Shown one piece after another: positions 9,292 to 17,248 of a stretch of DNA of 64,000 bases. Numbering within the stretch: the stretch's first letter is position 1; every line of letters begins with the position of its first letter. The stretch lies in assembly GCA_018241995.1 (NCBI GenBank), contig JAFECT010000015.1, positions 1-64,000 on the forward strand, given 5' to 3'. The DNA comes from Pseudomonadota bacterium. GTDB taxonomy: Bacteria > Pseudomonadota > Alphaproteobacteria > Caulobacterales > Caulobacteraceae. The translations under genes were made by a program, and so were the position numbers. The notes under the pieces are model-generated. The model had not been told where the DNA came from, searched no databases, and saw only the letters and a program-made list of their open reading frames with translations.

Positions 9292-10140
9292 TCAGATCAC
9301 CCCGATCTGGTCGAGGATCAATTTCCAGCCCTTGCCGCGGTGCTGCCAGACGCGGACGTAGCGCGCTTCCACCGCCTTGCCGTCCACCCCGGTCCAGCGC
9401 GCGCGGCCGAAGGTGTAGGCCAGGTCGCCGGCCTTGGACGCCCCGCCGCCCAGGGGCTCGGTCGTCATGGTCTGGGGGCGATAGGGCAGGGCGGCGGCCA
9501 CGCTCTCGGCGGTGAACTTCGGCCCGCCGGCCTCCAGCCCCGCGAGCCAGGCGTCCTCGCTGAGCCGCGACGCATAGGCCGAGGTCAGCTTCCCGGCGGC
9601 GAGCTGCGAGGCCATCTTCGCCTCCTCCGCCTTGACCTGCTCGAAGGCGCTGGCCGCACTGCCTGTGCCTTCGGCTGCGACCTTGACCGCCTGGGTCGGC
9701 GAGCCGGGGGCGAAGCTCGAGGGCTTGGCGTCGATGCCGTTGTCCAGCAGCCATTTCCATGAGCCGTCGGGCTGCCTGGCCCAGATGGTCAGGAAGAAGC
9801 CGTGCGCCTTGTCGTCGCCGAACACCCAGGGCCCGGTGTCGAAGCCCAGGTCGCCGGAGAGCGCGATGCCGGCATGCATCGGCCACCACTTCAGCTTGGG
9901 CGCATCGGGCTTGGGCGCGGGCCTGGAGCCATAGACCTCACGCGCGTTCTTGGGGTCCGGGGCCAGGATGATCCCGTCCGGCGCGGCCCAGGTGACGAAG
10001 CTGGGGCCCACGCCCCGGGCCAGGCCGTCGGCGGCGAAGGCGCGCTCGGCGGTGGCGATTTCTTCCGGCGAGGGCGCCGCCAGGGCGGGCGCAGCGACGG
10101 CGAAGGCCATGAGACCGGCGAGGGCGGCGATACGGGACAT
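9292..10140 (-). CDS. Secreted DUF4440/SnoaL-like protein
   Basis: This 282-residue protein has a signal peptide (residues 1-22, ending PALAAP) and two copies of an NTF2-like fold pattern, the second ending in VRVWQHRGKGWKLILDQ, which is characteristic of DUF4440/SnoaL-like domains. The start at 10140 has a good GGAGGAAAT ribosome site on the minus strand. The gene is convergent with the hydrolase gene (20-bp gap) and divergent from kbl. No catalytic function is claimed. Confidence 0.75.
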   Translation of the reverse strand: MSRIAALAGLMAFAVAAPALAAPSPEEIATAERAFAADGLARGVGPSFVTWAAPDGIILAPDPKNAREVYGSRPAPKPDAPKLKWWPMHAGIALSGDLGFDTGPWVFGDDKAHGFFLTIWARQPDGSWKWLLDNGIDAKPSSFAPGSPTQAVKVAAEGTGSAASAFEQVKAEEAKMASQLAAGKLTSAYASRLSEDAWLAGLEAGGPKFTAESVAAALPYRPQTMTTEPLGGGASKAGDLAYTFGRARWTGVDGKAVEARYVRVWQHRGKGWKLILDQIGVI

Positions 10141-10306
10141 GGATTTCCTCCAGTTCGACGCCAGCCTTGCCCGAAGGTCGCTCCCGCCGCCAGTGACGAA
10201 ACGGTAAGCCGTTGCGCCCTCGCAAGGAAGCCACGCAAGGAACCACCCAAGCCCCCTGGAAATAGAGGTCAGATCGTCGTACGCCCGCGCCACACGGAGA
10301 CTGACG

Positions 10307-11518
10307 ATGCGGCAGGCATTCTACGAACGCGTCCGGGGCGAGCTGGCCTCGATCGAGGAGCAGGGCCTGACCAAGCCCGAGCGGGTGATCGTCTCGCGCC
10401 AGGGGCCGGAGATCCAGGTTCGCGGCGCCGACGGGCACGAGAAGGTGGTCCTGAACTTCTGCGCCAACAACTACCTGGGCCTGGCCGGCGACGAGCGCGT
10501 GACCCAGGCCGGGGTCGAGGCGTCGGAGCGCTGGGGCGCCGGCACGGCCTCTGTGCGCTTCATCTGCGGCACGCTCGGCATCCATAAGGAACTGGAGGCC
10601 GCGATTTCGGCCTATCTGGGCTTTGAGGACGCCATCCTGTTCGCCGCCGCCTTCGACGCCAACGGCGGGGTGTTCGAACCGCTGCTGGGCGAGGACGACG
10701 CCATCGTTTCCGACAGCCTGAACCACGCCTCGATCATCGACGGCGTGCGGCTGTGCAAGGCCAAGCGCTACCGCTTCGCCAACTCCGACATGGACGAGCT
10801 GGAGAGCCAGCTGAAGCAGGCGCGGGCCGACGGCGCCAAGCAGATCATGATCGCCACCGACGGCGCCTTCTCCATGGACGGCTATATCGCCAAGTTGAAG
10901 GACATCTGCGACCTGGCCGACAAGTACGAAGCCCTGGTCATGGTCGACGACTGCCACGCCACCGGCTTCCTGGGGCCGCAGGGGCGCGGTTCCGGCGCCT
11001 GGAACGGGGTCCAGGACCGCATCGACATCATCACCGGCACCTTCGGCAAGGCGTTGGGCGGGGCCATGGGCGGCTTCGTCTGCGCGAAGAAGGAGGTCGT
11101 AGACCTGCTGCGCCAGCGCGCGCGGCCGTATCTGTTCTCCAACGCGCTCGCGCCGTCGGTGTGCGGCTCGAGCCTGGAGGCCATCCGCATCGCCTCGGGC
11201 GAGACCGGCGATGGTTTGCGCGCCAAGCTGTTCGCCAACGCCGAGCGCTTCCGCACCGGCATGAGCCAGGCCGGGTTCAAGCTGCTCCCCGGCGAACATC
11301 CGATCATCCCGGTGATGCTGGGCGACGCCAAGCTGGCCGGGGCCATGGCCTCAAAAATGCTCGACAAGGGCATCTATGTGATCGGCTTCTCGTTCCCCGT
11401 CGTGCCCCGTGGGCTGGCGCGGATCCGCACCCAAATGTCCGCCGCCCATGAAAGCGGCCATATCGACCGCGCCGTCTCGGCCTTCACCGAGGTCGGCCGC
11501 GAACTAGGAGTGATCTGA
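10307..11518 (+). CDS. kbl: Glycine C-acetyltransferase (2-amino-3-ketobutyrate CoA ligase)
   Basis: This 403-residue PLP enzyme of the alpha-oxoamine synthase family would cleave 2-amino-3-ketobutyrate with CoA to glycine and acetyl-CoA. The PLP lysine is Lys248 in GTFGKALGG, and VDDCHATGF near 213-221 is the cofactor-contact segment. Length and sequence match Kbl. It lies 2 bp upstream of tdh, so the two genes form the standard threonine dehydrogenase operon. Confidence 0.97.
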   Translation: MRQAFYERVRGELASIEEQGLTKPERVIVSRQGPEIQVRGADGHEKVVLNFCANNYLGLAGDERVTQAGVEASERWGAGTASVRFICGTLGIHKELEAAISAYLGFEDAILFAAAFDANGGVFEPLLGEDDAIVSDSLNHASIIDGVRLCKAKRYRFANSDMDELESQLKQARADGAKQIMIATDGAFSMDGYIAKLKDICDLADKYEALVMVDDCHATGFLGPQGRGSGAWNGVQDRIDIITGTFGKALGGAMGGFVCAKKEVVDLLRQRARPYLFSNALAPSVCGSSLEAIRIASGETGDGLRAKLFANAERFRTGMSQAGFKLLPGEHPIIPVMLGDAKLAGAMASKMLDKGIYVIGFSFPVVPRGLARIRTQMSAAHESGHIDRAVSAFTEVGRELGVI

Positions 11519-11520
11519 TT

Positions 11521-12579
11521 ATGGCGTCCAACTCGACCATGAAGGCCCTGGCCAAGACCCATGCCGGCGAAGGCCTGGACCTGATCGAGGCGCCGGTCCC
11601 GACGCCCGGGCCCTCCGACGTCCTGATCCGCGTCAAGCGCACCGCCATCTGCGGCACCGACATCCACATCTGGAACTGGGACGAGTGGTCCCAGAAGAAC
11701 GTGCCCGTGCCGATGATCACCGGCCATGAGTTTTCCGGCGAGATCGTCGAGATCGGCAAGGAGGTCGACCGGCCCCTGCGTCTGGGCCAGCGGGTCTCGG
11801 CCGAGGGTCACGTGATCGACCTGAACAGCTTCGCCGCGCGGGCCGGCCACTTCCACCTGGACCCCAACACCCGCGGCATCGGGGTGAACCGCCAGGGCGC
11901 CTTCGCCGAATACGTCGTGGCGCCGGCCTTCAACGTGATCCCGTTGCCGGACGACGTTTCCGACGAGGTCGCCTCGATGCTCGACCCGTTCGGCAACGCC
12001 GTGCACACGGCCCAGCAGTTCGACCTGGTGGGCGAGGACGTGCTGGTCACCGGGGCCGGGCCCATCGGCATCATGGCCGCGGCCGTGGCGCGCCGCGCCG
12101 GGGCCCGCACCGTGGTCCTGACCGACATCAACGAGTACCGCCTGGACCTGGCGCAGAAGGTCGCCGACGTGCGCACGGTCAACGTGGCCAAGGAAGACCT
12201 GCGCGACGTGATGAAGGAACTGGGCATCCAGGTCGGCTTCGACGTGGCGCTGGAGATGTCCGGCTCGCCCCAGGCCTTCCAGCAGTGCGTGGATACGCTG
12301 CTGATGGGCGGCGGCATGGCCATGCTGGGCATTCCGTCCAAGCCGATGACCACCGACTGGGGTCAGATCATCCTGAAGGCCCTGACTATCAAGGGCGTCT
12401 ACGGGCGCGAGATGTTCGACACCTGGCGCAAGATGCTGGGCCTGCTCAAGGCGGGCCTGGACCTGAAGCCCCTGATCACCCACCGCCTGCCGTTCGAGGA
12501 CTATCGCGCGGGCTTTGAGGCGATGAAGTCGGGCCAATCGGGCAAGGTGGTGCTGAACTGGGAAAATCGCGCGGCCTGA
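11521..12579 (+). CDS. tdh: L-threonine 3-dehydrogenase
   Basis: This zinc-dependent medium-chain dehydrogenase of 352 residues oxidises threonine to 2-amino-3-ketobutyrate, the substrate of the preceding Kbl. Visible features are the catalytic zinc Cys in [25 protein letters not shown], and the NAD-binding [13 protein letters not shown]. Met7 (MKALAKTH, at 11539) is the start position in most orthologues and is an alternative to 11521. The gene ends before a strong terminator at 12601. Confidence 0.97.
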   Translation: MASNSTMKALAKTHAGEGLDLIEAPVPTPGPSDVLIRVKRTAICGTDIHIWNWDEWSQKNVPVPMITGHEFSGEIVEIGKEVDRPLRLGQRVSAEGHVIDLNSFAARAGHFHLDPNTRGIGVNRQGAFAEYVVAPAFNVIPLPDDVSDEVASMLDPFGNAVHTAQQFDLVGEDVLVTGAGPIGIMAAAVARRAGARTVVLTDINEYRLDLAQKVADVRTVNVAKEDLRDVMKELGIQVGFDVALEMSGSPQAFQQCVDTLLMGGGMAMLGIPSKPMTTDWGQIILKALTIKGVYGREMFDTWRKMLGLLKAGLDLKPLITHRLPFEDYRAGFEAMKSGQSGKVVLNWENRAA

Positions 12580-12600
12580 TCGGCCTCGCCGAGTTTGAAG

Positions 12601-12635
12601 AAGGCCGTCGCCCTGCCTGGGCGGCGGCCTTTTTC
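12601..12635 (+). terminator. Rho-independent terminator of kbl-tdh
   Basis: A 13-bp stem (AAGGCCGTCGCCC with GGGCGGCGGCCTT, one T-G wobble) with loop TGCCT is followed by a T run, 22 bp after the tdh stop. Confidence 0.9.
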
Positions 12636-12639
12636 GTGC

Positions 12640-13037
12640 GCGTTCCCGGCCGGGGCGTGAAAGTGCTATGATGATGTCGATCCTGGGTGTCGGGATCCGT
12701 CGCTCCGACGCCTCATGTGCGGTGGGAGCGCCCCGTCGCGGCAGCCTGGCACGCCTTCGCGTCGGCAAGGCTAGGCATGGACCGTGCGCCAGCCATTGCC
12801 AAGCTTAAAGGACAGCGTGTGTCCGGTATCCGACACTCGCGGGTGTATATGAGAAACGTGTTCATACCGATTCAGGTTCTATTGGGGACGTTTTCGCTTG
12901 CGAATCCCCTTAGGAACCGAGTTTAGCTTCGGGACGGCGTATTTACGGTCTCATCAGCTAGTGAAAAAACTAGCGTTACTTGCCGAGCACAGGTCCGACA
13001 ATGGTCTTATTGGCGCAAAAACTACACTTAAAATGTC
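12640..13037. other. Long intergenic region with several inverted repeats
   Basis: No gene is recognised here. Three hairpin-like elements can be seen: GTGTC/GACAC flanking 8 nt near 12820; a two-part stem at 12884-12909 (GGGGA/TCCCC enclosing TTCGC-TT-GCGAA); and GCTAGT-GAAAAA-ACTAGC at 12957-12974, about 65 bp before the XRE gene. The last is a plausible operator for that regulator. A small noncoding RNA is possible but unproven. Confidence 0.5.
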
Positions 13038-13271
13038 ATGCTGACCGGTGAGCAGATCCGCGCGGCCCGCGCCTTGGCGCGCTGGGGGCAGGTCGAGCTG
13101 GCGCAGGCGGCGGGTCTGAGCGTCGAGACCATCAAGCGGCTGGAGAAGACGCACGGCGTCGTCCAGGCCAACCTCAAGACGGTGACTGCGATCATCCGCG
13201 CCTTCGAAGGCGCCGGCGTGGTGTTCGAGCTGGAAAAGGGCGCAGGCCCCGGCGCACGGCTGTTGAGCTAG
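13038..13271 (+). CDS. Small XRE-family helix-turn-helix regulator
   Basis: This 77-residue protein is almost entirely a Cro/CI-type helix-turn-helix: LARWGQVELAQAAGLSVETI, then a short C-terminal tail. Small stand-alone XRE proteins of this kind often repress their own promoter; the palindrome at 12957-12974 is a candidate site. The gene stands alone between two terminators, and no toxin or partner gene is adjacent. Confidence 0.85.
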   Translation: MLTGEQIRAARALARWGQVELAQAAGLSVETIKRLEKTHGVVQANLKTVTAIIRAFEGAGVVFELEKGAGPGARLLS

Positions 13272-13281
13272 GCGCAGCAGA

Positions 13282-13311
13282 AAGGCCGGCCCGCGCGAAC
13301 GGACCGGCCTT
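13282..13311. terminator. Bidirectional terminator
   Basis: AAGGCCGG (13282-13289) and CCGGCCTT (13304-13311) form a perfect 8-bp stem between the convergent XRE gene and the membrane protein gene. T-rich sequence lies on the plus side. Confidence 0.75.
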
Positions 13312-13331
13312 CTTGTTTTAGTCCAGCTCGC

Positions 13332-13745
13332 TTAAGCGGCCTTGCGCGTCTCGGCCGCGTCGGCGCCCTCGGCCTTCCAGGTCGACTTGATCACGATGAA
13401 GGCGAACAGCAGCATCGAGGTCCATACGCCGATCGAGGCGACGCCGACGATGGGCGCCACCGACTTGTCGCCCAGCAGCATCATCGCCAGGGCGGGCAGC
13501 AGCACCAGGATGCTGAGCACATTCAGGCCGAAGTGGATGACCGGCAGCACCCCCGCCGTCGCCTTCGGCACCGCCCGGTAGAACAGGGCGTAGAGGAACA
13601 TCGACACCCAGATCAGCAGGTTGATGTGCGCATGCACGGGCGCGAGGGTGAAGTCCTCGTTCTTGCCCATCATCACACCCAGACCCATGCCGACCAGGGC
13701 GCCGAGCACGGCGAGTTGGAAGAATCGGTCCGATACGCGTTTCAT
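13332..13745 (-). CDS. Small four-helix membrane protein, cytochrome oxidase subunit I-like
   Basis: This 137-residue inner membrane protein has four hydrophobic segments (about 10-27, 39-60, 66-90 and 98-120). The second begins with HAHINLLIWVSMFLYALFYR, resembling histidine-bearing helices of heme-copper oxidase or NnrS-like proteins, so heme or copper binding is possible. It is too short to be a complete oxidase subunit. Start ATG 13745 gives a normal N terminus with two basic residues before helix 1. It is monocistronic. The function is not assigned. Confidence 0.7.
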   Translation of the reverse strand: MKRVSDRFFQLAVLGALVGMGLGVMMGKNEDFTLAPVHAHINLLIWVSMFLYALFYRAVPKATAGVLPVIHFGLNVLSILVLLPALAMMLLGDKSVAPIVGVASIGVWTSMLLFAFIVIKSTWKAEGADAAETRKAA

Positions 13746-13842
13746 GGTTAGACCCCCATTTCATTACGCCCGTCCCAAGGCGCTGAATGCATGAGTAGTC
13801 TGCTTTGCCCGGAACGGCAAAATGGGCGCGGGACTGCAAGCT

Positions 13843-14874
13843 TCAGGCGGCGTGGCTTTCCAGGAGGCGGATCAGCGCCGCCTCGAACTCCCCGGCGTCC
13901 GGGCTCGGCAGGGCCTCGGCCAGGCGGCCCGCGGCATAGGCCTCGAACACTGCCGGATGCACATAGTGGGCGCGGCAGACGGTCGGCGTGTTGCCGAGCA
14001 GGCCAGAGACCGCGCGCACGCAGCGCGTCACCGCGCGCTTGGCCTCGCCCTGGCTCTGCGGCGCCGGTTCGAGGCGCAGGGCGCGGGCGGCCGACACCGT
14101 GCCGGCCCAGGTGCGGAAGTCCTTGGCGGAAAAGTCCTCGCCCGCCACTTCGCGGATGTAGGCGTTGACGTCGGCGGACTCGATCGGCGTCAGCGCTCCT
14201 TCGGGATCGGCGTATTTGAACAGCTGCTGGCCGGGCAGCTCATGCAGCCGCTTCAGGATCGCGGCCAAGCGCCGGTCGCGCAGGCTGGTCTGGTGCACGA
14301 CCCCGCTCTTGCCCTTGAAGTGGAACACCAGTGCCGAGCCGTCGACGTCGAGATGGCGCTTGTTGAGCGTGGTCAGGCCATAGCTGCGGTTCTGGCGCGC
14401 ATACTCCTTGTTGCCGATGCGGATCAGGGTCAGCTCGAGCAGGCGCACGACCGTGGCCAGGATTTTCTCGCGGGTGGGGCCGCGGGCGTTCAGGTCCTGC
14501 TCGACCCGCTCGCGAATGCGGGGCAGGGCGGTCGCGAACTCCGACACGCGCGCATACTTGCTCTGCGCGCGGTGGGCGCTCCAGCGGTCGTGATAGCGGT
14601 ACTGCTTGCGCCCCTTGGCGTCGCGGCCGGTCGCCTGGATATGGCCGTGGGCGTGCGGGCTGATCCAGACCTCGGTCCAGGCCGGCGGGATGGCCAGGGC
14701 GCGAATTCGGGCCAGGGTCTCCGGATCGGTGACCGGTTGTCCCTCCGCGTCGCGATAGCTGAACCCCTTGCCGGATCGCCGCCGGGTGATCCCGGGCGCC
14801 TCGTCGGTGACATAGCGGAGCTTGGCCTCTTTCGCGGCGACGAGGGAGGCGGGGGGCATGGCGCAATCGGGCAT
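13843..14874 (-). CDS. DNA topoisomerase IB
   Basis: This 343-residue enzyme is a poxvirus-type/bacterial type IB topoisomerase that relaxes supercoils through a 3'-phosphotyrosyl intermediate. The nucleophile is Tyr304 in CRAHYVHPAV. Other active-site segments are KGKSGVVHQ (Lys near 208) and the RTWAGTVSAARAL region near 270 with its conserved Arg. Start ATG 14874 is used; ATG 14859 (MPPASL) is an alternative. It is divergent from rlmJ with about 70 bp between them. Confidence 0.92.
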   Translation of the reverse strand: MPDCAMPPASLVAAKEAKLRYVTDEAPGITRRRSGKGFSYRDAEGQPVTDPETLARIRALAIPPAWTEVWISPHAHGHIQATGRDAKGRKQYRYHDRWSAHRAQSKYARVSEFATALPRIRERVEQDLNARGPTREKILATVVRLLELTLIRIGNKEYARQNRSYGLTTLNKRHLDVDGSALVFHFKGKSGVVHQTSLRDRRLAAILKRLHELPGQQLFKYADPEGALTPIESADVNAYIREVAGEDFSAKDFRTWAGTVSAARALRLEPAPQSQGEAKRAVTRCVRAVSGLLGNTPTVCRAHYVHPAVFEAYAAGRLAEALPSPDAGEFEAALIRLLESHAA

Positions 14875-14944
14875 GGAGCGCCAACGAAGGGCGAAGGCGG
14901 CGGTTCCGCTTGACCCCGCGCCCGCCAGCGGCGAGCAAGCGCTT

Positions 14945-15778
14945 GTGAACTACCGCCACGCCTTCCACGCCGGGAACTTCGCCGACCTCGTCAAGCACGC
15001 GGCCCTGACGCGCCTGCTCGCGCGGCTGATGGCCGACCCGTCGCCGCTGACGGTTGTCGACACCCACGCCGGCGCGGGTCTCTACGACCTGACCGATGCG
15101 CACCAAGCGCGATCGAAGGAGGCGGAGGCCGGGGTCGCGCGCCTGATCGGCCACGACCTGCCGCCGGAGTTCGATGCGCTGGTGGCGGCGGTCGAGGCGC
15201 GCAATGCGCCGGGCAAGGTCGAGACCTATCCGGGCTCGCCGTCGCTGATCCTGGACGCGCTGCGCCCTCAGGATCGCTACCTGGCCTGCGAGTTGCGCCC
15301 GGATGACCACGGGCGGCTCGGGACCCTGCTCAAGCGCTCGGGCAAGCCGGCCCAGGCGCGGCTGACCGACGGCTACGATGCGGCGGTCGAGATGGCGCGC
15401 GAGGCGGAGGGGCGCCTGTTCGTGCTGATCGACCCGCCGTTCGAGCGGCCCGACGACTATGTCCGCATCGCCGAGACCCTGGGCGCGGTGCTGAAGGCCA
15501 AGCCGCGCGCTACCGTGCTGGTCTGGCTGCCGCTGAAGGACCTGGAGACGCTGGACGGTTATGTGCGCCGGCTCGAGGCCCTGAATCTGCCGCGCACCGT
15601 GGTGGCCGAGGCGCGGCTCAAGCCCCTGCACGACCCGATGAAGATGAACGGCTGCGTGCTGACCGCGACCGGCGCGCCGAAGGGTTTCGAGGCGGAGCTG
15701 CAGGTCATTTGCGATGCGGTGGTCGCTGGCCTGGGCGCGCCCGGCGGCAAGGCCAAGGTCTGGAGCGTGGGCGGGTAG
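14945..15778 (+). CDS. rlmJ: 23S rRNA (adenine-2030 N6)-methyltransferase
   Basis: This 277-residue AdoMet-dependent enzyme methylates A2030 of 23S rRNA. The start GTG at 14945 is chosen because it produces VNYRHAFHAGNFADLVKH, the conserved N terminus of RlmJ (E. coli has 280 residues); the longer frame from 14822 would overlap the topoisomerase gene and lacks homology. The AdoMet motif VDTHAGAGLYDL is near residue 38 and the catalytic DPPF is near 163. It is probably expressed alone. Confidence 0.92.
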   Translation: MNYRHAFHAGNFADLVKHAALTRLLARLMADPSPLTVVDTHAGAGLYDLTDAHQARSKEAEAGVARLIGHDLPPEFDALVAAVEARNAPGKVETYPGSPSLILDALRPQDRYLACELRPDDHGRLGTLLKRSGKPAQARLTDGYDAAVEMAREAEGRLFVLIDPPFERPDDYVRIAETLGAVLKAKPRATVLVWLPLKDLETLDGYVRRLEALNLPRTVVAEARLKPLHDPMKMNGCVLTATGAPKGFEAELQVICDAVVAGLGAPGGKAKVWSVGG

Positions 15779-15805
15779 CGGTTGCAGGCCGACCGCGCCG
15801 TGCTA

Positions 15806-15834
15806 TGCTGCGGCGCAATATATTTTGCTGCAAA
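15806..15834 (+). promoter_or_regulatory. TGC-rich operator-like pair upstream of the phasin-like gene
   Basis: Two elements lie 20-50 bp before the start: TGC-TGCGGC-GCA at 15806-15817 and TTTGC-T-GCAAA at 15824-15834. TGC-rich palindromes of this type are recognised by PhaR repressors of alphaproteobacterial phasin genes. A PhaR site is inference from this similarity. Confidence 0.4.
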
Positions 15835-15853
15835 CGCAAAGAGGAGCCGGCCG

Positions 15854-16372
15854 ATGACCCTGCAGGACTTCGCCCCCTTCGGCAAAGACGCCCGTATCGA
15901 ACCGGAAAAGGCTTTGCGCCTGGGCATGGGCGCGGCCGCCACGCCGCTCTGGGCCGCCTACTACGCCGCCGCCGGCGCCGGCGTGGCCTACTGGGCCATG
16001 ACCGCCTGGACCCGCCGCGCCCTGACCGGCGAGGCCAAGTCCTTCGCGGCTGCACAACCGCGGGCTCTGGAAGCGCCTGAGGCGGCGGTCGAGGCTGCTG
16101 CGATTATCGAGCCGGCGGCGGAGGCCGTCTCCGAACCGGTGATCGAGGCCGCCGCAGAAGTCGCCCACACAGTCGAGGCGGCGATTGAAACTCCGGTCGA
16201 AGCCGCTCTCGAAACGGCCCCGGCCGTTGAAGCCACGGCCGAAACCCTGGACGCCGCCGCGGCCGATCTCGTCCAGCCCGCAGTCGAACAGGCCCCGGCC
16301 AAGATCGCCGCCGCGGTCGCCGCCGTCGCCAAGCCGGCCCGCCGCAAACCGCTTCCGAAGCTCGACGCGTGA
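15854..16372 (+). CDS. Alanine-rich phasin-like protein
   Basis: This 172-residue protein has an N-terminal amphipathic or hydrophobic part (residues 15-60, with PLWAAYYAAAGAGVAYW) followed by a low-complexity tail rich in Ala, Glu and Pro, and a basic C terminus (PARRKPLPKLDA). Start 15854 follows a GAGGAG ribosome site. The composition and the TGC-rich upstream elements suggest a polyhydroxyalkanoate granule-associated (phasin-like) protein. I do not recognise a defined Pfam phasin motif, so a generic membrane-associated Ala-rich protein is the alternative. Confidence 0.65.
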   Translation: MTLQDFAPFGKDARIEPEKALRLGMGAAATPLWAAYYAAAGAGVAYWAMTAWTRRALTGEAKSFAAAQPRALEAPEAAVEAAAIIEPAAEAVSEPVIEAAAEVAHTVEAAIETPVEAALETAPAVEATAETLDAAAADLVQPAVEQAPAKIAAAVAAVAKPARRKPLPKLDA

Positions 16373-16391
16373 TTCTCCAGTGCTTTTCCAA

Positions 16392-16416
16392 AACGGCGGC
16401 CCGCAAGGCCGCCGTT
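16392..16416 (+). terminator. Stem-loop after the phasin-like gene
   Basis: A perfect 10-bp stem, AACGGCGGCC and GGCCGCCGTT, with loop CGCAA lies 20 bp after the stop. No T tract follows, so termination would be weak or Rho-assisted. It also separates the gene from the RNA cluster. Confidence 0.6.
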
Positions 16417-16503
16417 AAGCGTTCCGGCCCGGCGCAGGTCGCCGCGCCCGGCTCCAAACCCGCGGAACCGGTCAAAGCAAACGCTTCGCGCCCCTAGCGC
16501 GGT

Positions 16504-16533
16504 GTTGCATTGTGCAACATGATCGCCTATGTG
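16504..16533 (+). promoter_or_regulatory. Promoter P1 with palindromic -35 operator
   Basis: The palindrome GTTGCATTGTGCAAC (16504-16518) contains the -35 TTGCAT (16505-16510). A 17-nt spacer leads to the -10 TATGTG (16528-16533). The predicted start is near G16541, exactly where the paired 5' end of the first RNA begins. The same layout recurs at 16697 and 17249. Confidence 0.75.
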
Positions 16534-16540
16534 AGCTGCC

Positions 16541-16681
16541 GGACGTCGGCGGCGTAGGGCGCGATTGCTTCGATAATCCGATGGTCGCCGGTTCGAATCC
16601 GGCCGCACGGCGCAAGTCGGGCGTAGCTCAGCTGGATAGAGCAGCGGAATAGGTTCGCTCCCGATCTGTACCCCGGCGTCC
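16541..16681 (+). ncRNA. Y RNA-like ncRNA 1 with permuted tRNA-like module
   Basis: This predicted 141-nt RNA has ends that pair: GGACGTCGG (16541-16549) with CCGGCGTCC (16673-16681). Inside is a tRNA-like module in permuted order: T-arm 16587-16603 (GCCGG, loop TTCGAAT, CCGGC), an acceptor-like stem 16604-16611/16616-16623 closed by tetraloop GCAA at 16612-16615, and a D-arm 16626-16642 (GCTC...GAGC). TCCG at 16577-16580 and CGGA at 16645-16648 would form the remnant of the anticodon stem, from which the two strands leave. This is the layout described for bacterial YrlA Y RNAs, and the Ro60-type gene follows 0.8 kb downstream. It is not a normal tRNA gene because the halves are in reverse order. 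The fold was made by hand. Confidence 0.82.
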
Positions 16682-16696
16682 GCCTTCACTTCGCGT

Positions 16697-16726
16697 GTTG
16701 CATTACGCAACAAGCCTCGCTATATG
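16697..16726 (+). promoter_or_regulatory. Promoter P2 with palindromic -35 operator
   Basis: GTTGCATTACGCAAC (16697-16711) carries the -35 TTGCAT (16698-16703), with a 17-nt spacer and the -10 TATATG (16721-16726). Transcription should begin near 16734. The shared CAAGCCTCG/CAAGCCGGTC spacer start links it to P3. Confidence 0.75.
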
Positions 16727-16733
16727 CGCCCTT

Positions 16734-16910
16734 CCTGTCACCTCGGTGGCGGGACCGAAGGCGGTGAAGGAAACGATTTCATCTTCATCAGACGCGGGTC
16801 GCGGGTTCGAATCCCGCCGTGGGGCCGCAAGGTTCCGCGTAGCTCAGTTGGTAGAGCAGCGATCGTTTCCGCCCTTTCCCCTTCGGGTCGACATCTCGCC
16901 GGTGGTGATG
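16734..16910 (+). ncRNA. Y RNA-like ncRNA 2 with permuted tRNA-like module
   Basis: This predicted RNA of about 177 nt has a long stem made of its two ends: TCACC 16738-16742 with GGTGA 16904-16908; GGCG 16748-16751 with CGCC 16897-16900; GACCGAAGG 16753-16761 with CCTTCGGGTC 16880-16889 (one bulge); GGAAACGAT 16769-16777 with ATCGTTTCC 16862-16870. The module in between is T-arm 16801-16817 (GCGGG, TTCGAAT, CCCGC), a 9-bp acceptor-like stem CGTGGGGCC/GGTTCCGCG (16818-16826/16831-16839) closed by GCAA, and D-arm 16842-16857. It shares the plan of RNA 1 with different stem sequences, which is covariation supporting the structure. The 3' end is estimated. CGTTTCC at 16916-16922 could compete for pairing with GGAAACG. 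Confidence 0.82.
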
Positions 16911-17240
16911 TGTTTCGTTTCCTCGTCTGAAACGCGAGGCCCGAAAGGGCCGGCGAAACGCAAGCGTTCCCCGGTAATCCAAATCGCTTCGGCGGCGAAG
17001 GACCTCGGTTCCTTCGGGTGACGGAAATGCGGGACTTCGGTCCGCGCGCCGGGTCCTCGCGAGAGGGCGTCCCGAGATCCGCCGGTTCCCCGAGGCAAGC
17101 AATTCCGCGGCGGCGATGGTCTTCGGGTCCCTCGCACCAACCGAAAGGAGAGTCCGGATTTCGGTCCGGGTCCGGGGCTGGCGAAGCTCCCGGCAACGTC
17201 ACCTCCGGAGCCGGATGTACCCCGCGGAATGATTAGCTCA
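16911..17240 (+). other. Hairpin-rich noncoding segment between RNA 2 and promoter P3
   Basis: There is no coding sequence with family similarity here, but many tetraloop-type hairpins: CGTTTC/GAAACG at 16916-16934, GGCCC-GAAA-GGGCC at 16938-16951, and GCGGGAC-TTCG-GTCCGC at 17029-17045. ATTCCGCGG (17102-17110) is perfectly complementary to CCGCGGAAT (17222-17230) and would close a domain of about 129 nt, similar in size to RNA 1. A D-arm-like word TTAGCTCA follows at 17232-17239. It may be an extension of RNA 2, a further diverged RNA unit, or remnants of one. Confidence 0.55.
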
Positions 17241-17248
17241 AATTGTTT

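Noticed and set aside
10141..10306. A glycine or threonine riboswitch before kbl
   Set aside because: No glycine aptamer motifs and no strong leader stem are visible.
12687..12926. A 79-residue open frame upstream of the XRE gene
   Set aside because: It has no ribosome site or motif and overlaps predicted hairpins.
16587..16857. Ordinary tRNA genes or tRNA pseudogenes in the RNA cluster
   Set aside because: The T-arm precedes the D-arm and the acceptor stem is closed by GCAA, so the sequence cannot give a normal tRNA. The consistent layout in two copies argues against random decay.
16911..17240. RNase P RNA, tmRNA or an intron
   Set aside because: I could not find the conserved RNase P cores, the tmRNA ends or intron core elements. 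Hairpins alone do not support these.
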